Assembly: GCF_003611465.1 (NCBI RefSeq)
Contig: NZ_RAXV01000026.1
Location: 1 to 55,434, forward strand
From: Acinetobacter tianfuensis
GTDB taxonomy: Bacteria > Pseudomonadota > Gammaproteobacteria > Pseudomonadales > Moraxellaceae
Reading direction: 5' to 3'
Length of the DNA stretch: 55,434 bases
Shown here piece by piece: positions 33,260-45,143 of the stretch. Below the pieces are notes generated by a model that had not been told where the DNA came from, searched no databases, and saw only the letters and a list, made by a program, of their open reading frames with translations. The translations under genes were made by a program, and so were the position numbers. The first letter of the stretch is position 1; each line of letters opens with the position of its first letter.

Positions 33260-34636
33260 ATGCTTTGGACGGACTGCTTAAATCGCTTGCGACAAGAGCT
33301 CTCTGGAAATGTCTTTACGATGTGGATCCGTCCTTTGGTCGCAGAAGAGACTGAAGACACCCTTCGTTTATATGCGCCTAATCCATATTGGACCCGCTAT
33401 ATTCAAGAGCATCATCTAGAGCTTATTACAATTTTAGCGGAGCAGCTTTCTGAAGGCCGTGTGCGTAAAGTCGAAATTTTGGTGGATTCACGGCCTGGCG
33501 CAATTCTATCGGCCAGTGAGCAGCCGGCAACAACAACTGCAGCGCTATCTGCTGCGCCAGCTCCTCGTCCAAAAAAAGAACGTGAAGAGAGCGCTTCTGT
33601 AAAACAGAGCCGCAAGCGTCAGCTGAATCCATTATTTACCTTCTCTTTATTTGTGGAAGGCCGTTCAAATCAGATGGCTGCAGAAACTTGCCGCAAAGTA
33701 TTAACACAATTAGGCGCATCACAGCATAATCCGCTGTTTTTGTATGGTCCGACGGGTTTAGGTAAAACGCATTTAATGCAAGCTGTGGGTAACGCACTGC
33801 TGCAGGCGAAACCGAATGCGCGTGTCATGTATATGACTGCCGAAAGCTTTGTGCAGGATTTTGTCAGCTCTTTGCAGCAAGGCAAGGTTGAAGAATTTAA
33901 AAAGAATTGCCGATCTTTAGATTTGCTTTTGGTGGATGATATTCATTTGCTGGCAGGTAAAGAAGCCAGTTTGGTGGAATTCTTTTATACCTTTAACGCA
34001 TTGCTGGATGAGTCTAAACAAATTATTTTAACATCTGACCGCTATCCAAAAGAATTGACCGAATTGGACCCGCGTTTAGTTTCACGTTTTTCTTGGGGAT
34101 TATCCGTTGGTGTTGAACCGCCGGATATTGAAACCCGAATTGAAATTTTGCTGAAAAAAGCGCAAAGCAATGATGTTGAATTGCCGCGCAACTGTGCATT
34201 GTTTATTGCGCAGCAAGTGGTTGCCAATGTGCGTGAATTGGAAGGCGCGTTAAATAAAGTTGTGGCTATTTCACGCTTTAAAGGCACACCAATTGATTTG
34301 GATGTCGTGCGTGAGTCTTTAAAGGATGTGTTGGCCATTCGTGCGCGTACTATCAGTACCGAAAATATTCAGCGTGTGGTCAGTGAGTATTTCCGCATAC
34401 CTTTAAAAGAGTTGCTGGGTCCTAAACGAACCCGTATTTATGCGCGTCCGCGCCAGTTGGCTATGGGGCTTTCCCGTGAGCTGACAGGTGACAGTTTTCC
34501 TGAAATCGGTATGGCTTTTGGCGGCCGTGATCACAGCACAGTGATGCACGCTTGTGAGAAGGTGCTGAGCCTGCGGGAGGAAGACCCGATTTTCAATGAA
34601 GACTATAAAAATCTGCTTAGATTGCTGCAAAGCTAA
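33260..34636 (+). CDS. dnaA: Chromosomal replication initiator DnaA
   Basis: Binds DnaA boxes and melts oriC to start replication. The 458-residue AAA+ protein has an N-terminal DnaB-interaction domain (LWTDCLNRLRQELSGNVFTMWIRPL), a variable linker (about 85-120), the AAA+ core with Walker A GPTGLGKTHL and Walker B LLLVDDIHLL, and the C-terminal DNA-binding domain with the signature GGRDHSTVMHACEKV. AGGGG precedes the ATG at 33260. It is the first gene of dnaA-dnaN-recF-gyrB. Confidence 0.99.
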   Translation: MLWTDCLNRLRQELSGNVFTMWIRPLVAEETEDTLRLYAPNPYWTRYIQEHHLELITILAEQLSEGRVRKVEILVDSRPGAILSASEQPATTTAALSAAPAPRPKKEREESASVKQSRKRQLNPLFTFSLFVEGRSNQMAAETCRKVLTQLGASQHNPLFLYGPTGLGKTHLMQAVGNALLQAKPNARVMYMTAESFVQDFVSSLQQGKVEEFKKNCRSLDLLLVDDIHLLAGKEASLVEFFYTFNALLDESKQIILTSDRYPKELTELDPRLVSRFSWGLSVGVEPPDIETRIEILLKKAQSNDVELPRNCALFIAQQVVANVRELEGALNKVVAISRFKGTPIDLDVVRESLKDVLAIRARTISTENIQRVVSEYFRIPLKELLGPKRTRIYARPRQLAMGLSRELTGDSFPEIGMAFGGRDHSTVMHACEKVLSLREEDPIFNEDYKNLLRLLQS

Positions 34637-34749
34637 AGCTGTTTTTGCTTAAATTCTATTCTTGCAATGCGGCAGTATCTGCCGCATAGTACACTGCTAA
34701 AAAATTAATCTTTATCTATTCTTAATCTTCAGTTTTAGAGGAATGTATC

Positions 34750-35898
34750 GTGCGTTTAAAAATCGCGAAAGAAAGCTTACTGAATGTTCTATCACATGTC
34801 GTAGGAGCGGTCGAACGTCGCCATACCTTAAATATTTTATCTAATTTGAAGATTCAGGTGACTGAACAAACATTGACGATTACAGGTTCTGATCTGGAAG
34901 TTGAATTGGTTGCTTCGGTGGCTTTACCTGCCGGCGCATGCCTGCAGGCAGGTGAAACAACAGTGCCTGCGCGTAAGCTGGTTGATATTTGTAAATCGCT
35001 GCCATCAGCTGCACTTATTGACTTGCAAATTACTGAAGACCAGCGCTGTATTTTAAAGTCAGGAAACAGCCGTTTTGTGCTAGGTACATTGCCTGCAGAG
35101 GATTATCCGCTGCTGACCACTGAAAATACGCAGGGTACAGACATTACGGTGACACAGCGTGAGCTGAAGCGTTTATTTGAAAAAACGGCATTTGCGATGG
35201 CAGTGCAGGATGTACGTTTTTATTTGACGGGTACTTTGCTTGAAGTAGACCAAAATCAGCTGCGTGCAGTCACTACGGATGGCCACCGTTTGGCGCTGTG
35301 TGAAACAGCGGCTGTATCAAATGCAGCTCAGGCGGTTCAAGCGATTGTACCGCGTAAAGCCGTAGGCGAGCTGCAGCGTTTGCTGAGTGTTGAAGATGAA
35401 CAGCTGGTGCTGCTGATTGGCCGAGAGCTGCTGAATGTTACGATCAGCATCCCAAGCCGTGACAAAGAGCAGGGCGAGTTGATTGTACGTTTCACGACAA
35501 AATTGATTGATGGTAAATTCCCTGACTACCGTCGCGTTATTCCGCGCGGCGGTGATAAAAATGTGCGTATTGCGCATGATGTCTTTAAGCAGTCGCTGCA
35601 GCGCGTTGCGATTTTAAGTAATGAAAAGCTGCGCGGCGTGTTTTTGAATTTTAACCCAGACTCTTTGCAGCTTCGTGCGAATAACCCAGAGCAGGACGAA
35701 GCGATCGAGGACTTAGCGATTCAATATGCAGACTCATCAATGGAAATGTCATTCAATGCGCAGTACTTGCTGGATGTGCTGAATGTGCTGGACGGTGAAG
35801 ATGTATCTATGACTATGACTGAAGCCAATCAGTCTGTGCTGGTGCAAGATCCGCTGCATGAAGATCAAACTTATGTTGTGATGCCGATGCGTGTTTAA
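34750..35898 (+). CDS. dnaN: DNA polymerase III beta sliding clamp
   Basis: The processivity clamp of the replicase. The 382-residue protein begins [24 protein letters not shown] and contains the three repeated clamp domains; the C-terminal VMPMRV is the usual end that lines the partner-binding pocket. The start codon is GTG at 34750, with AGAGGA upstream; no better ATG exists in frame. It follows dnaA after 113 bp. Confidence 0.98.
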   Translation: MRLKIAKESLLNVLSHVVGAVERRHTLNILSNLKIQVTEQTLTITGSDLEVELVASVALPAGACLQAGETTVPARKLVDICKSLPSAALIDLQITEDQRCILKSGNSRFVLGTLPAEDYPLLTTENTQGTDITVTQRELKRLFEKTAFAMAVQDVRFYLTGTLLEVDQNQLRAVTTDGHRLALCETAAVSNAAQAVQAIVPRKAVGELQRLLSVEDEQLVLLIGRELLNVTISIPSRDKEQGELIVRFTTKLIDGKFPDYRRVIPRGGDKNVRIAHDVFKQSLQRVAILSNEKLRGVFLNFNPDSLQLRANNPEQDEAIEDLAIQYADSSMEMSFNAQYLLDVLNVLDGEDVSMTMTEANQSVLVQDPLHEDQTYVVMPMRV

Positions 35899-35924
35899 AT
35901 AGCGCTGAATACTGTAAAACAGCT

Positions 35925-37007
35925 ATGCAAATTACGCGTTTACATATAGAACGTGTTCGAAATTTAAAGACGGTTGCACTCGCAGGATTGCAGCCGTTTA
36001 ACGTCTTTTATGGTCAAAATGGTTCCGGTAAAACCTCGATTTTAGAGGCTATACATTTACTGGCGACGGGCCGTTCTTTCCGCACGCATATTCCTAAAAA
36101 CTACATTCAAAACCAAGCGAACGATGCGATTGTTTTTGCGCAGTCGGCAGCCGATAAAATTGGAATGCAGAAATTCCAAGGCGGCGAGCAGATCATTAAA
36201 GTCAATGGTGATTTGGTTGCGACGCAAGGGCAGCTGGCAAAAATTTTGCCGCTGCAGCTGATTGATCCGCAAAGTACAGACATTATTGATCATGGCGCTA
36301 AACCGCGCCGTCAAATGATGGACTGGATGATGTTCCACGTGGAACCGGAGTTTTACCATGCTTGGCAATACTATGCGCGGGCGCTGAAACAGCGCAACAG
36401 CCTGCTGAAGTCACAGAGCCGTTTAAGTTTAAGTGATTTAGAGCCGTGGAACAAAATGCTCAGCGATTATGGTGAAATTTTACATTTGCAGCGTCAGTCT
36501 GCAGTGGAGCAATGGCAGCGTTATTTGCAGCAGGATTTAGCTCAATTGCTGCCAGATTTGCAAATCAGCCTCGAATATTATTCAGGCTATCATCATGAGA
36601 CTGGCTTGCTGAATGATTTGACCAACTCACATTATAAAGATCTGGAGCGGCGCTATACTGAATACGGGCCGCACCGTGCAGACCTGCGTTTAAAGACCTC
36701 AATGGGAGATGCTGATACTGTACTTTCCAGAGGTCAAAAAAAGCTTCTTCTGACGGCGCTAAAGCTGTCTCAGATTGCAATGCTGCATGCCTGCAATAAG
36801 GAAACTGTGGTATTATTGGATGATGTGACAGCAGAATTAGATTTAACTGCACAACAACGTTTAATTGAGCGCTTAAGCCAGCTTGGCAGCCAGGTTTTTA
36901 TGACCACTTTAGATCACGAATCAGTTAAGCAGCACATGCATGATTTATCTATTTCCTATCAATTATTCAAGGTTGAAGGCGGTGCTGTTCAGCTTGCTGT
37001 GCAATGA
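35925..37007 (+). CDS. recF: DNA repair protein RecF
   Basis: Helps RecO and RecR load RecA at gaps and stalled forks. The 360-residue SMC-like ATPase has Walker [23 protein letters not shown] (near residue 28), the ABC-type signature LSRGQKKLL (near 270) and Walker [13 protein letters not shown]. It starts 26 bp after dnaN, so the two are probably cotranscribed. The codons for FHVE at 36334-36345 coincide with a parS-like site. Confidence 0.98.
   Translation: MQITRLHIERVRNLKTVALAGLQPFNVFYGQNGSGKTSILEAIHLLATGRSFRTHIPKNYIQNQANDAIVFAQSAADKIGMQKFQGGEQIIKVNGDLVATQGQLAKILPLQLIDPQSTDIIDHGAKPRRQMMDWMMFHVEPEFYHAWQYYARALKQRNSLLKSQSRLSLSDLEPWNKMLSDYGEILHLQRQSAVEQWQRYLQQDLAQLLPDLQISLEYYSGYHHETGLLNDLTNSHYKDLERRYTEYGPHRADLRLKTSMGDADTVLSRGQKKLLLTALKLSQIAMLHACNKETVVLLDDVTAELDLTAQQRLIERLSQLGSQVFMTTLDHESVKQHMHDLSISYQLFKVEGGAVQLAVQ
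36331..36346. promoter_or_regulatory. parS-like site 2 (within recF)
   Basis: TGTTCCACGTGGAACC differs from the perfect palindrome TGTTCCACGTGGAACA at the last base only. It is about 3.2 kb from the oriC array. The RecF residues it encodes (MFHVEP) are conserved in the family, so part of the match may come from protein constraint. Confidence 0.7.
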
Positions 37008-37044
37008 TGATTTACCCATTTTGGATAGACCTATTTTTCACTAG

Positions 37045-39522
<2,478 letters not shown>

Positions 39523-39541
39523 TCCGTTACAGAAAAATTTT

Positions 39542-39570
39542 AAAAAGCGCCCTTCGGGGTGCTTTTTTTT
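39542..39570 (+). terminator. gyrB terminator
   Basis: AAAAAGCGCCC and GGGTGCTTTTT pair (one G-U) around a stable TTCG tetraloop, followed by a T run. Confidence 0.88.
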
Positions 39571-39689
39571 ATGCTAATGTAGCTGAATGATGGATAAATT
39601 ATAATCAAATTAAATCATGCTTAATGCATTTAATGAAGGTGTCATATCGGTCTGGAAGCATGTTTTACTATCAAAATATGAGGTGAAAA

Positions 39690-40037
39690 ATGATGGATAA
39701 TCAGCTGGAACAGATTCGTGATATTTGGGTCAATGCATTTTTTACAGGCAATTATGAGGTGCTGCTTCAGTATGAAGATGAGCGCTTTAAGGTGGTATAT
39801 GAGCAAGATGGGCGCATAGAAAGCAACTTTACCCGTTACGAAAGAATTGCACATGCTGTCAAAAATGGCGTATGGAAGCCGCGTAAACCAGACGTAGAAT
39901 TCGAAGAATATGCATTTGACCGTGAGCAGGAGAACTGTAAAATTCTGATTGGATTAACTGAAAATAGGCAAAGGATTCAGGAGCTTTGGCATTTTGATCA
40001 AAGCTGGAAGATTACAGAGCTGCGGTTTCTGAAATAA
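39690..40037 (+). CDS. Small NTF2/SnoaL-like hypothetical protein
   Basis: A 115-residue acidic cytosolic protein. The pattern of an N-terminal helix (QLEQIRDIWVNAFFTGNYEVLLQ) followed by strands (FKVVYEQDGRIESNFTRYERIAHAV ... ELWHFDQSWKITELRFL) is that of the NTF2/SnoaL-like cone fold; the family assignment is by this pattern only. AGGTGA precedes the ATG pair at 39690. Function unknown. It stands alone between gyrB and the second origin-like cluster. Confidence 0.65.
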   Translation: MMDNQLEQIRDIWVNAFFTGNYEVLLQYEDERFKVVYEQDGRIESNFTRYERIAHAVKNGVWKPRKPDVEFEEYAFDREQENCKILIGLTENRQRIQELWHFDQSWKITELRFLK

Positions 40038-40096
40038 AAAGAATAGGGTTTTAGCCAATAAATATAATGCTTATAAGAACAAGTTTAGTCATCATG

Positions 40097-40280
40097 TGTG
40101 GATAATTATTTTAATCATAGAAAAAGATAGGCGGTACAAAAATAAAAATTATCCACAGTTTGGGTGTGAAATTAAAATGAATTTAAAGGTATAGTGTGGA
40201 TTGTTTTTAAATTTAAATTTTTTAAAATGAATTTAAATTGCGGTTTTAAATTTAAAGCCTAATTTTGAATTTAAAAGCAA
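40097..40280. other. DnaA-box and palindrome cluster after gyrB
   Basis: Two perfect DnaA boxes (TGTGGATAA at 40097-40105, TTATCCACA at 40149-40157) and a partial one at 40195 precede several TTTAAATTTAAA-type palindromes at about 40205-40280. No gene fits here. It is the third copy of the pattern seen at 5138-5500 and 32811-33125. In pseudomonads a second origin-like segment also lies near the dnaA operon; function here is inferred. Confidence 0.6.
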
Positions 40281-40430
40281 TGGGTATGCAAATTTTGTTC
40301 TTCAATGCGGATTGCTATTGATTCAGCTTTATCACTTTACAAAATTGTGCTCGATCAGCTGTTTTATTTCTTTTGCAGGATTATATTTCGGGTTTAGCCG
40401 TTTGGTTTTTGATTGTTTATTTTTAATAAA

Positions 40431-40462
40431 AAATCGCCGTGGAACATTTATTTCACGGCGAT
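40431..40462 (-). terminator. ABC-F gene terminator
   Basis: ATCGCCGTG and CACGGCGAT pair around a 12-base loop; the minus strand continues into T's. Confidence 0.8.
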
Positions 40463-40494
40463 CTGTTAGGTTTAGCAAAACTGAACAGTGCTGA

Positions 40495-42432
40495 TCAGTC
40501 TGCGAAACCGCTTTCTAATTCCTCTAATTCCATCATTAATTCAAGCATTTGCTCTTCTGCTTGCGCCAGTTGACCCTTTAAATCCGTCTGTTCATTCATC
40601 AGCTGAAGCAGATCATCTTTACGGCTGCTTTCATATAAAGATGCATCGCCAAGCAATGTTTCAATTTCTGCTAAGCGCGGCTGGAACTTGCCAATTTGAG
40701 CTTCACATTTCTCAATATTTTTACGGATGGGGCGGCTGAGCTCACGGCGGCGGGCTGCTTCTTTACGCTGCGCTTCTTTATCCAGCTTGGAAATTGCTGG
40801 TTTATCGGCAACTTTTGACTGAATGGGTGCAGCGGGCTGCTGGCCATTTTTCATGATTTCTATACGCGCCTGACGCAGCCATTCAGCATATGCAGGAAGG
40901 TCTCCGTCAAATTCACGGCATTGGCCATTATGTACCAGCAGAAGTTCATCGCAGACCGCGGCAATGAGCTGGCGTTCATGAGAAACTAGAACGACAGCGC
41001 CTTCAAAATCCTGCAAAGCCATTGTCAGTGCATGACGCATATCGAGATCTAAATGGTTCGTCGGTTCATCTAGAATTAATACATTTGGGCGCTGCCATAC
41101 GATAAGGGCGAGGGCTAAACGCGCACGTTCGCCGCCAGAAAAACCTTCACTTGGCGTATCCATGCGTTCGCCGCTGAAACCAAAACTGCCAAGGAAAGAA
41201 CGTAAGCTTGCTTCACTGATTTTTTTATCCGCAATACGTGCAAGCTGCAGCATTGGACTGGCATTGCCGTCCAGCGCATCCATTTGATGCTGTGCAAAGT
41301 AGCCGATATTCAGCAACTCAGAAGCTTTACGCTGACCTTTGAGCAGCTGAAGATCATTAACCAAGGATTTGATCAGGGTTGATTTGCCTGCGCCATTCAT
41401 CCCGAGCAAGCCAATACGGCTATTGGGTGTAATTTGCAGGTTGATATTGGTGGCAATTAATTTTTCGCCATAACCAATGTCGGCATGTTCCAGCTGCAGC
41501 AGAGGGGAACTCATTTTTGTCGGTTCACGGAAGCTGAAAGTAAAAGGCGTATCTACATGAGCGGCAGATAATTCCTGCATACGCTCTAATTGTTTAATAC
41601 GGCTTTGCGCCTGTTTGGCTTTGGTCGCTTTAGCTTTAAAACGATCAATGAATTTTTGTAAATGCGCACGGGTTTCCAGCTGTTTTTCGTAGGCTTGCTG
41701 CTGCTGTGCAAGGCGTTCACTGCGGGTGCGCTCGAAAGTTGAATAATTGCCAGTGTATAAAATCAGTTCCTGATTTTCGATATGCAGAATGTGGTCGGTA
41801 ATTGCATCAAGGAAATCACGGTCATGTGAAATTAAAATCAGCGTGCCTTCATAGGCTTTTAACCAGTCTTCCAGCCATAAAATGGCATCTAAATCTAAAT
41901 GGTTTGTTGGTTCGTCCAGCAGGAGCAGGTCTGAACGGCTCATCAAAGTGCGGGCCAAATTCAGGCGCATACGCCAGCCGCCAGAAAAACTGGAAACGCT
42001 TAATTCGGATTGATGCTCAAAAAAGCCCAGACCAGCCATCAGCTGTGATGCTTTAGAGGCAGCAGCATAGCCATTAATTTCATCAAAACGGCCATATAGA
42101 TGCGCCAATTCTTCATTTGTTAGATTTTCTGGATGTTCCAGCTTGTGCTGAATGTCCCAAAATTCTTCATCGCCTGAAAGTACAAAATCGATTGCTTTCA
42201 TATCTAAGGCTTTGATTTCTTGGGCCATGTGAGCAACTGTCCAAACTGCTGGACGGGTTAATGAACCGCCGTCAGATTCCATGCCGCCTAACAATGCGGA
42301 AAATAAGGTGGATTTTCCAGCACCATTGACACCAGTGAGGCCAATTTTCCAGCCTGGGTGCAGCTGCATGGACGCTTTTTGAAATAAAACACGTCCGCCG
42401 CGACGTATAGAAAGTTGGTCTAACTGAATCAT
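40495..42432 (-). CDS. yheS: ABC-F ATPase, YheS type
   Basis: A 645-residue cytosolic ABC-F protein, the class that acts on ribosomes rather than in membranes. There are two ATPase cassettes: Walker A GVNGAGKST near residue 34 and GMNGAGKST near 347; signatures SFSGGWRMR and FSGGERAR; Walker B LLLLDEPTNHLD and LILDEPTNHLD. A Lys/Gln-rich linker (about 235-310) lies between them, and the C-terminal 110 residues are a charged coiled coil (RRRELSRPIRKNIEKCEAQI...), as in YheS. I see no features of a resistance-type (ARE) linker, so I expect a housekeeping role. Confidence 0.93.
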   Translation of the reverse strand: MIQLDQLSIRRGGRVLFQKASMQLHPGWKIGLTGVNGAGKSTLFSALLGGMESDGGSLTRPAVWTVAHMAQEIKALDMKAIDFVLSGDEEFWDIQHKLEHPENLTNEELAHLYGRFDEINGYAAASKASQLMAGLGFFEHQSELSVSSFSGGWRMRLNLARTLMSRSDLLLLDEPTNHLDLDAILWLEDWLKAYEGTLILISHDRDFLDAITDHILHIENQELILYTGNYSTFERTRSERLAQQQQAYEKQLETRAHLQKFIDRFKAKATKAKQAQSRIKQLERMQELSAAHVDTPFTFSFREPTKMSSPLLQLEHADIGYGEKLIATNINLQITPNSRIGLLGMNGAGKSTLIKSLVNDLQLLKGQRKASELLNIGYFAQHQMDALDGNASPMLQLARIADKKISEASLRSFLGSFGFSGERMDTPSEGFSGGERARLALALIVWQRPNVLILDEPTNHLDLDMRHALTMALQDFEGAVVLVSHERQLIAAVCDELLLVHNGQCREFDGDLPAYAEWLRQARIEIMKNGQQPAAPIQSKVADKPAISKLDKEAQRKEAARRRELSRPIRKNIEKCEAQIGKFQPRLAEIETLLGDASLYESSRKDDLLQLMNEQTDLKGQLAQAEEQMLELMMELEELESGFAD

Positions 42433-42656
42433 GAACGATAAAACACAGCAAAAAGATGGCGCTATTCTAAAGGAAGCCTACTCAAAACCAAAACGGCCCT
42501 GAGAAAATGGCGGTTTCAAAAATAAAAAATGAGATATTCATCACTTTTTTTATCGAATAGCAGGAATTTTACTAGGCGGATGCGCAGAAGCTGTTTATAT
42601 TAAAATCAAATTAAACAAAAAATAGACAATAAAACCAACTGGAAAAGGATTGTGCG

Positions 42657-43664
42657 ATGCAAAAAGGATTTTTAATGCTATCTGCAGCGCTATTGTCAGT
42701 TTGTTCAATGCAAACTCAGGCAAAGCAGACGATTTGTGTTTTTGATTTACTGGGTAAGGCTGGAGAATCATATAAGCTCATGGAAGAATGGGCTTTAGCT
42801 TCAAAAAATTGGGGCGGAGATATAAAGCTCATTCCTTACCAATCAGAAGAACAGGCTGAGAAAGATTTTAAAGCAGATAAATGCGATGCAGTTGCGATGA
42901 CGTCTATGCGGGGCAGGGCATATAATAAATTTGGCGGCTCAATTGATGCTTTGGGCGGCGTGACTTCCAATGCAATTGCTAAAAAAGCGATCGCCTATGC
43001 ACTTGATAAACGTAATAACAAACGGCTTATTTCTACGAGAGGAAATACAAAGTATGAATTAGCCGGAATCAGTCCTATCGGCATTGCCTATATTTTTGTC
43101 CGGGACCGTTCGGTCAATACCATTGAAAAAGGTAAAGGTAAAAAATTCGCTTATTTACATTATGATTTAGCTCAAAAAGTGGCGATTGAGCGTGTGGGTG
43201 CAGTTGGTGTGCCTGCTGATATTTTTAATTTTGTTAAAAAATTTAATGACGGTGAAGTTGATATTATTGCAGCGCCAGCCTATGCCTTTAAACCTTTGGA
43301 AATTTATAAGGGCTTAGGCAGCAAAGGGGCTATGTTTAATTATCCAGTCGTAAACGTAACCGCCAATTTGATTATTAAACCCAATGCATTTCCAGACAGT
43401 TTTGGTGAAAAATCGCGAGAGTGGTTTTTAGGTGAATTACCTCGCGGTTTTAAAATGATTGAGCGAATGGAGGCTGAAATTCCTGCTAAATATAAATCAG
43501 ATATTCCTAAAGAAGATCAGCTGCGCTATCAAAAATTGCTGCGGGATGGCCGTATAGAGCTGAGCCGACAGGGCGTTTATGACTCGACTATGATGACAGT
43601 ATTAAAAAAAGCCCGCTGTACAGTGGAAAGAACCAATTTTGAGTGTTCTATTGGCGGTGAATAA
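42657..43664 (+). CDS. AdeT-like periplasmic solute-binding protein (DUF6091), copy 1
   Basis: A 335-residue exported protein with a signal peptide (cleavage after TQA near residue 22) and a mature domain starting KQTICVFDLLGKAGESYKL. The bilobed pattern with EVDIIAAPAYAFKPLEIYKGLG resembles TRAP/TAXI-type binding proteins and the DUF6091 group in which A. baumannii AdeT1/2 are placed. Four cysteines (ICVFD, DKCD, ARC, FEC) are shared with the next copy and could form two disulfides. AdeT was described as an efflux component, but no membrane helices beyond the signal are seen here. AAAGGA precedes the ATG. First of three tandem copies. Confidence 0.82.
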   Translation: MQKGFLMLSAALLSVCSMQTQAKQTICVFDLLGKAGESYKLMEEWALASKNWGGDIKLIPYQSEEQAEKDFKADKCDAVAMTSMRGRAYNKFGGSIDALGGVTSNAIAKKAIAYALDKRNNKRLISTRGNTKYELAGISPIGIAYIFVRDRSVNTIEKGKGKKFAYLHYDLAQKVAIERVGAVGVPADIFNFVKKFNDGEVDIIAAPAYAFKPLEIYKGLGSKGAMFNYPVVNVTANLIIKPNAFPDSFGEKSREWFLGELPRGFKMIERMEAEIPAKYKSDIPKEDQLRYQKLLRDGRIELSRQGVYDSTMMTVLKKARCTVERTNFECSIGGE

Positions 43665-43913
43665 GATAGAAATTTTTATAAATTTGTAACAGCTCCAAGC
43701 GATTGCTGGAGCAGAGTATTTTAAATGCTAAATATATGCATTTTATTCATATATTTCAGATTAAACACTGTGCGATATACCGCTTTTATTGTAAAAAGTG
43801 CCAAAATGACATAAAAAAATGGAGTAAATGCTCTATTTTTTTAAAAATAACTTGCTTAATATTTGCAGTGAATGGATACCCATGAACAAAAAGATTTTAA
43901 AAGGATAAGTACA

Positions 43914-44924
43914 ATGAAAAAAGCTCTTCTTTCTTTGGCTGCAGTGTCTGCAATTGGTTTTGCAGGAACAGCCCAAGCGCAAAAAGTTGACATCTGTGTA
44001 TTCGACTTGCTGGGCAAGTCGGGTGAATCGTTCCAAATGGCTCAAGAATGGGCGCTGGCTGCAAAAGGCTGGGGAGCGGAAGTGAATCTGATTCCACGTC
44101 AGGACGAAGCTGTTGCTGATAATGATTTTAAAGCAGGCAAATGTGACGGCGTATTTATGACCGCTATGCGTGCGCGCCAGTACAACAAATTTGCAGGTTC
44201 TATTGATGCGCTTGGCGGCGCGCCGAGCAATGAGATTGCTAAACGCGCAATTACTTTTGCGTTGGATCAGCGCAATGCCAGCAAAATGGTCAGTAACCTA
44301 GGCGGCAAAAAATATGAAGTAGCAGGTATTGCGCCTTTAGGTTCAGCATTTATCTTTGTCCGTGACAAGAGTATCGACTCTATTGAAAAAGCTGCAGGCA
44401 AAAAATTTGCAGTTTTAGGCTATGATGACGCGCAAAAAATTATGGTGCAGCGTGTAGGCGCGCAAGCGGTAATTTCTGATGTATCTAACTTTGTAGCGAA
44501 ATTTAATAATGGTCAAGTTGATATGGTCGGCGCTCCAGCATATGCCTACAAACCATTAGAAATTTATAAAGGCCTAGGTTCAAATGGCGCAATGTTTAAT
44601 TTCCCGGTATTGCAAGTGACAGCCGATCTGGTCGTCCGTCCAGATCAGTTCCCTGCAGGTTTCGGTCAAAAATCCCGTGATTGGTTTGTGAAAAACTTGC
44701 CGAAAAGTTTCTCTATGATTAGCCGTTTAGAGGCTGGCATTCCAGCAAAATTCAAATTGAATTTAACTGCGGAAGAAAAAACCAAGTATCAAAAACTGCT
44801 GCGTGAAGGCCGTATGGATATGACCAAGCGCGGTATTTATGATGCAGGCATGATGTCTGTATTGAAGAAAGCGCGCTGTTCTGTCGATAAGGCGAACTTT
44901 GAGTGCTCACTTGGCGGTGAATAA
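43914..44924 (+). CDS. AdeT-like periplasmic solute-binding protein (DUF6091), copy 2
   Basis: A 336-residue paralogue of the preceding gene. The signal peptide is cleaved after AQA (near residue 23), then QKVDICVFDLLGKSGESFQMAQEWALAAKGWGAEV. It is most like copy 1 over the whole length, including the C-terminal ARCSVDKANFECSLGGE. The start is ATG 43914 with AAGGA nine bases upstream; fourteen further upstream codons are not signal-like. The 249-bp spacer from copy 1 contains a GCTCCA/TGGAGC hairpin, so the copies may be separate transcripts. Its own strong terminator follows. Ligand unknown, and no permease gene is adjacent. Confidence 0.84.
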   Translation: MKKALLSLAAVSAIGFAGTAQAQKVDICVFDLLGKSGESFQMAQEWALAAKGWGAEVNLIPRQDEAVADNDFKAGKCDGVFMTAMRARQYNKFAGSIDALGGAPSNEIAKRAITFALDQRNASKMVSNLGGKKYEVAGIAPLGSAFIFVRDKSIDSIEKAAGKKFAVLGYDDAQKIMVQRVGAQAVISDVSNFVAKFNNGQVDMVGAPAYAYKPLEIYKGLGSNGAMFNFPVLQVTADLVVRPDQFPAGFGQKSRDWFVKNLPKSFSMISRLEAGIPAKFKLNLTAEEKTKYQKLLREGRMDMTKRGIYDAGMMSVLKKARCSVDKANFECSLGGE

Positions 44925-44940
44925 ATTGTTTTATAAAGGA

Positions 44941-44967
44941 AAAGCCTAGAAATTCTAGGCTTTTTTT
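44941..44967 (+). terminator. Terminator after AdeT-like copy 2
   Basis: AAAGCCTAGAA and TTCTAGGCTTT form an 11-bp stem with a one-base gap, followed by T's. Confidence 0.88.
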
Positions 44968-45143
44968 GATGTGTGTTTCATGGCATTTTGGCAATTGTAT
45001 GATTGCTGAAAGTACAGGAAGATGATGTATTCCAGCATTTGAATAAAGGATTGAATGCTGGGCATAAGGCAAGACGGCAGCTGTCTCAGAGCGCTGGCTT
45101 TCTTGCTTGAGTAAATAAAAATAAAGCAGCAAGGACTTGAAGA

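Noticed and set aside
40433..40462. GTGGAACATTTATTTCAC as a parS variant
   Set aside because: It is a terminator stem; the central CACGTG is missing.
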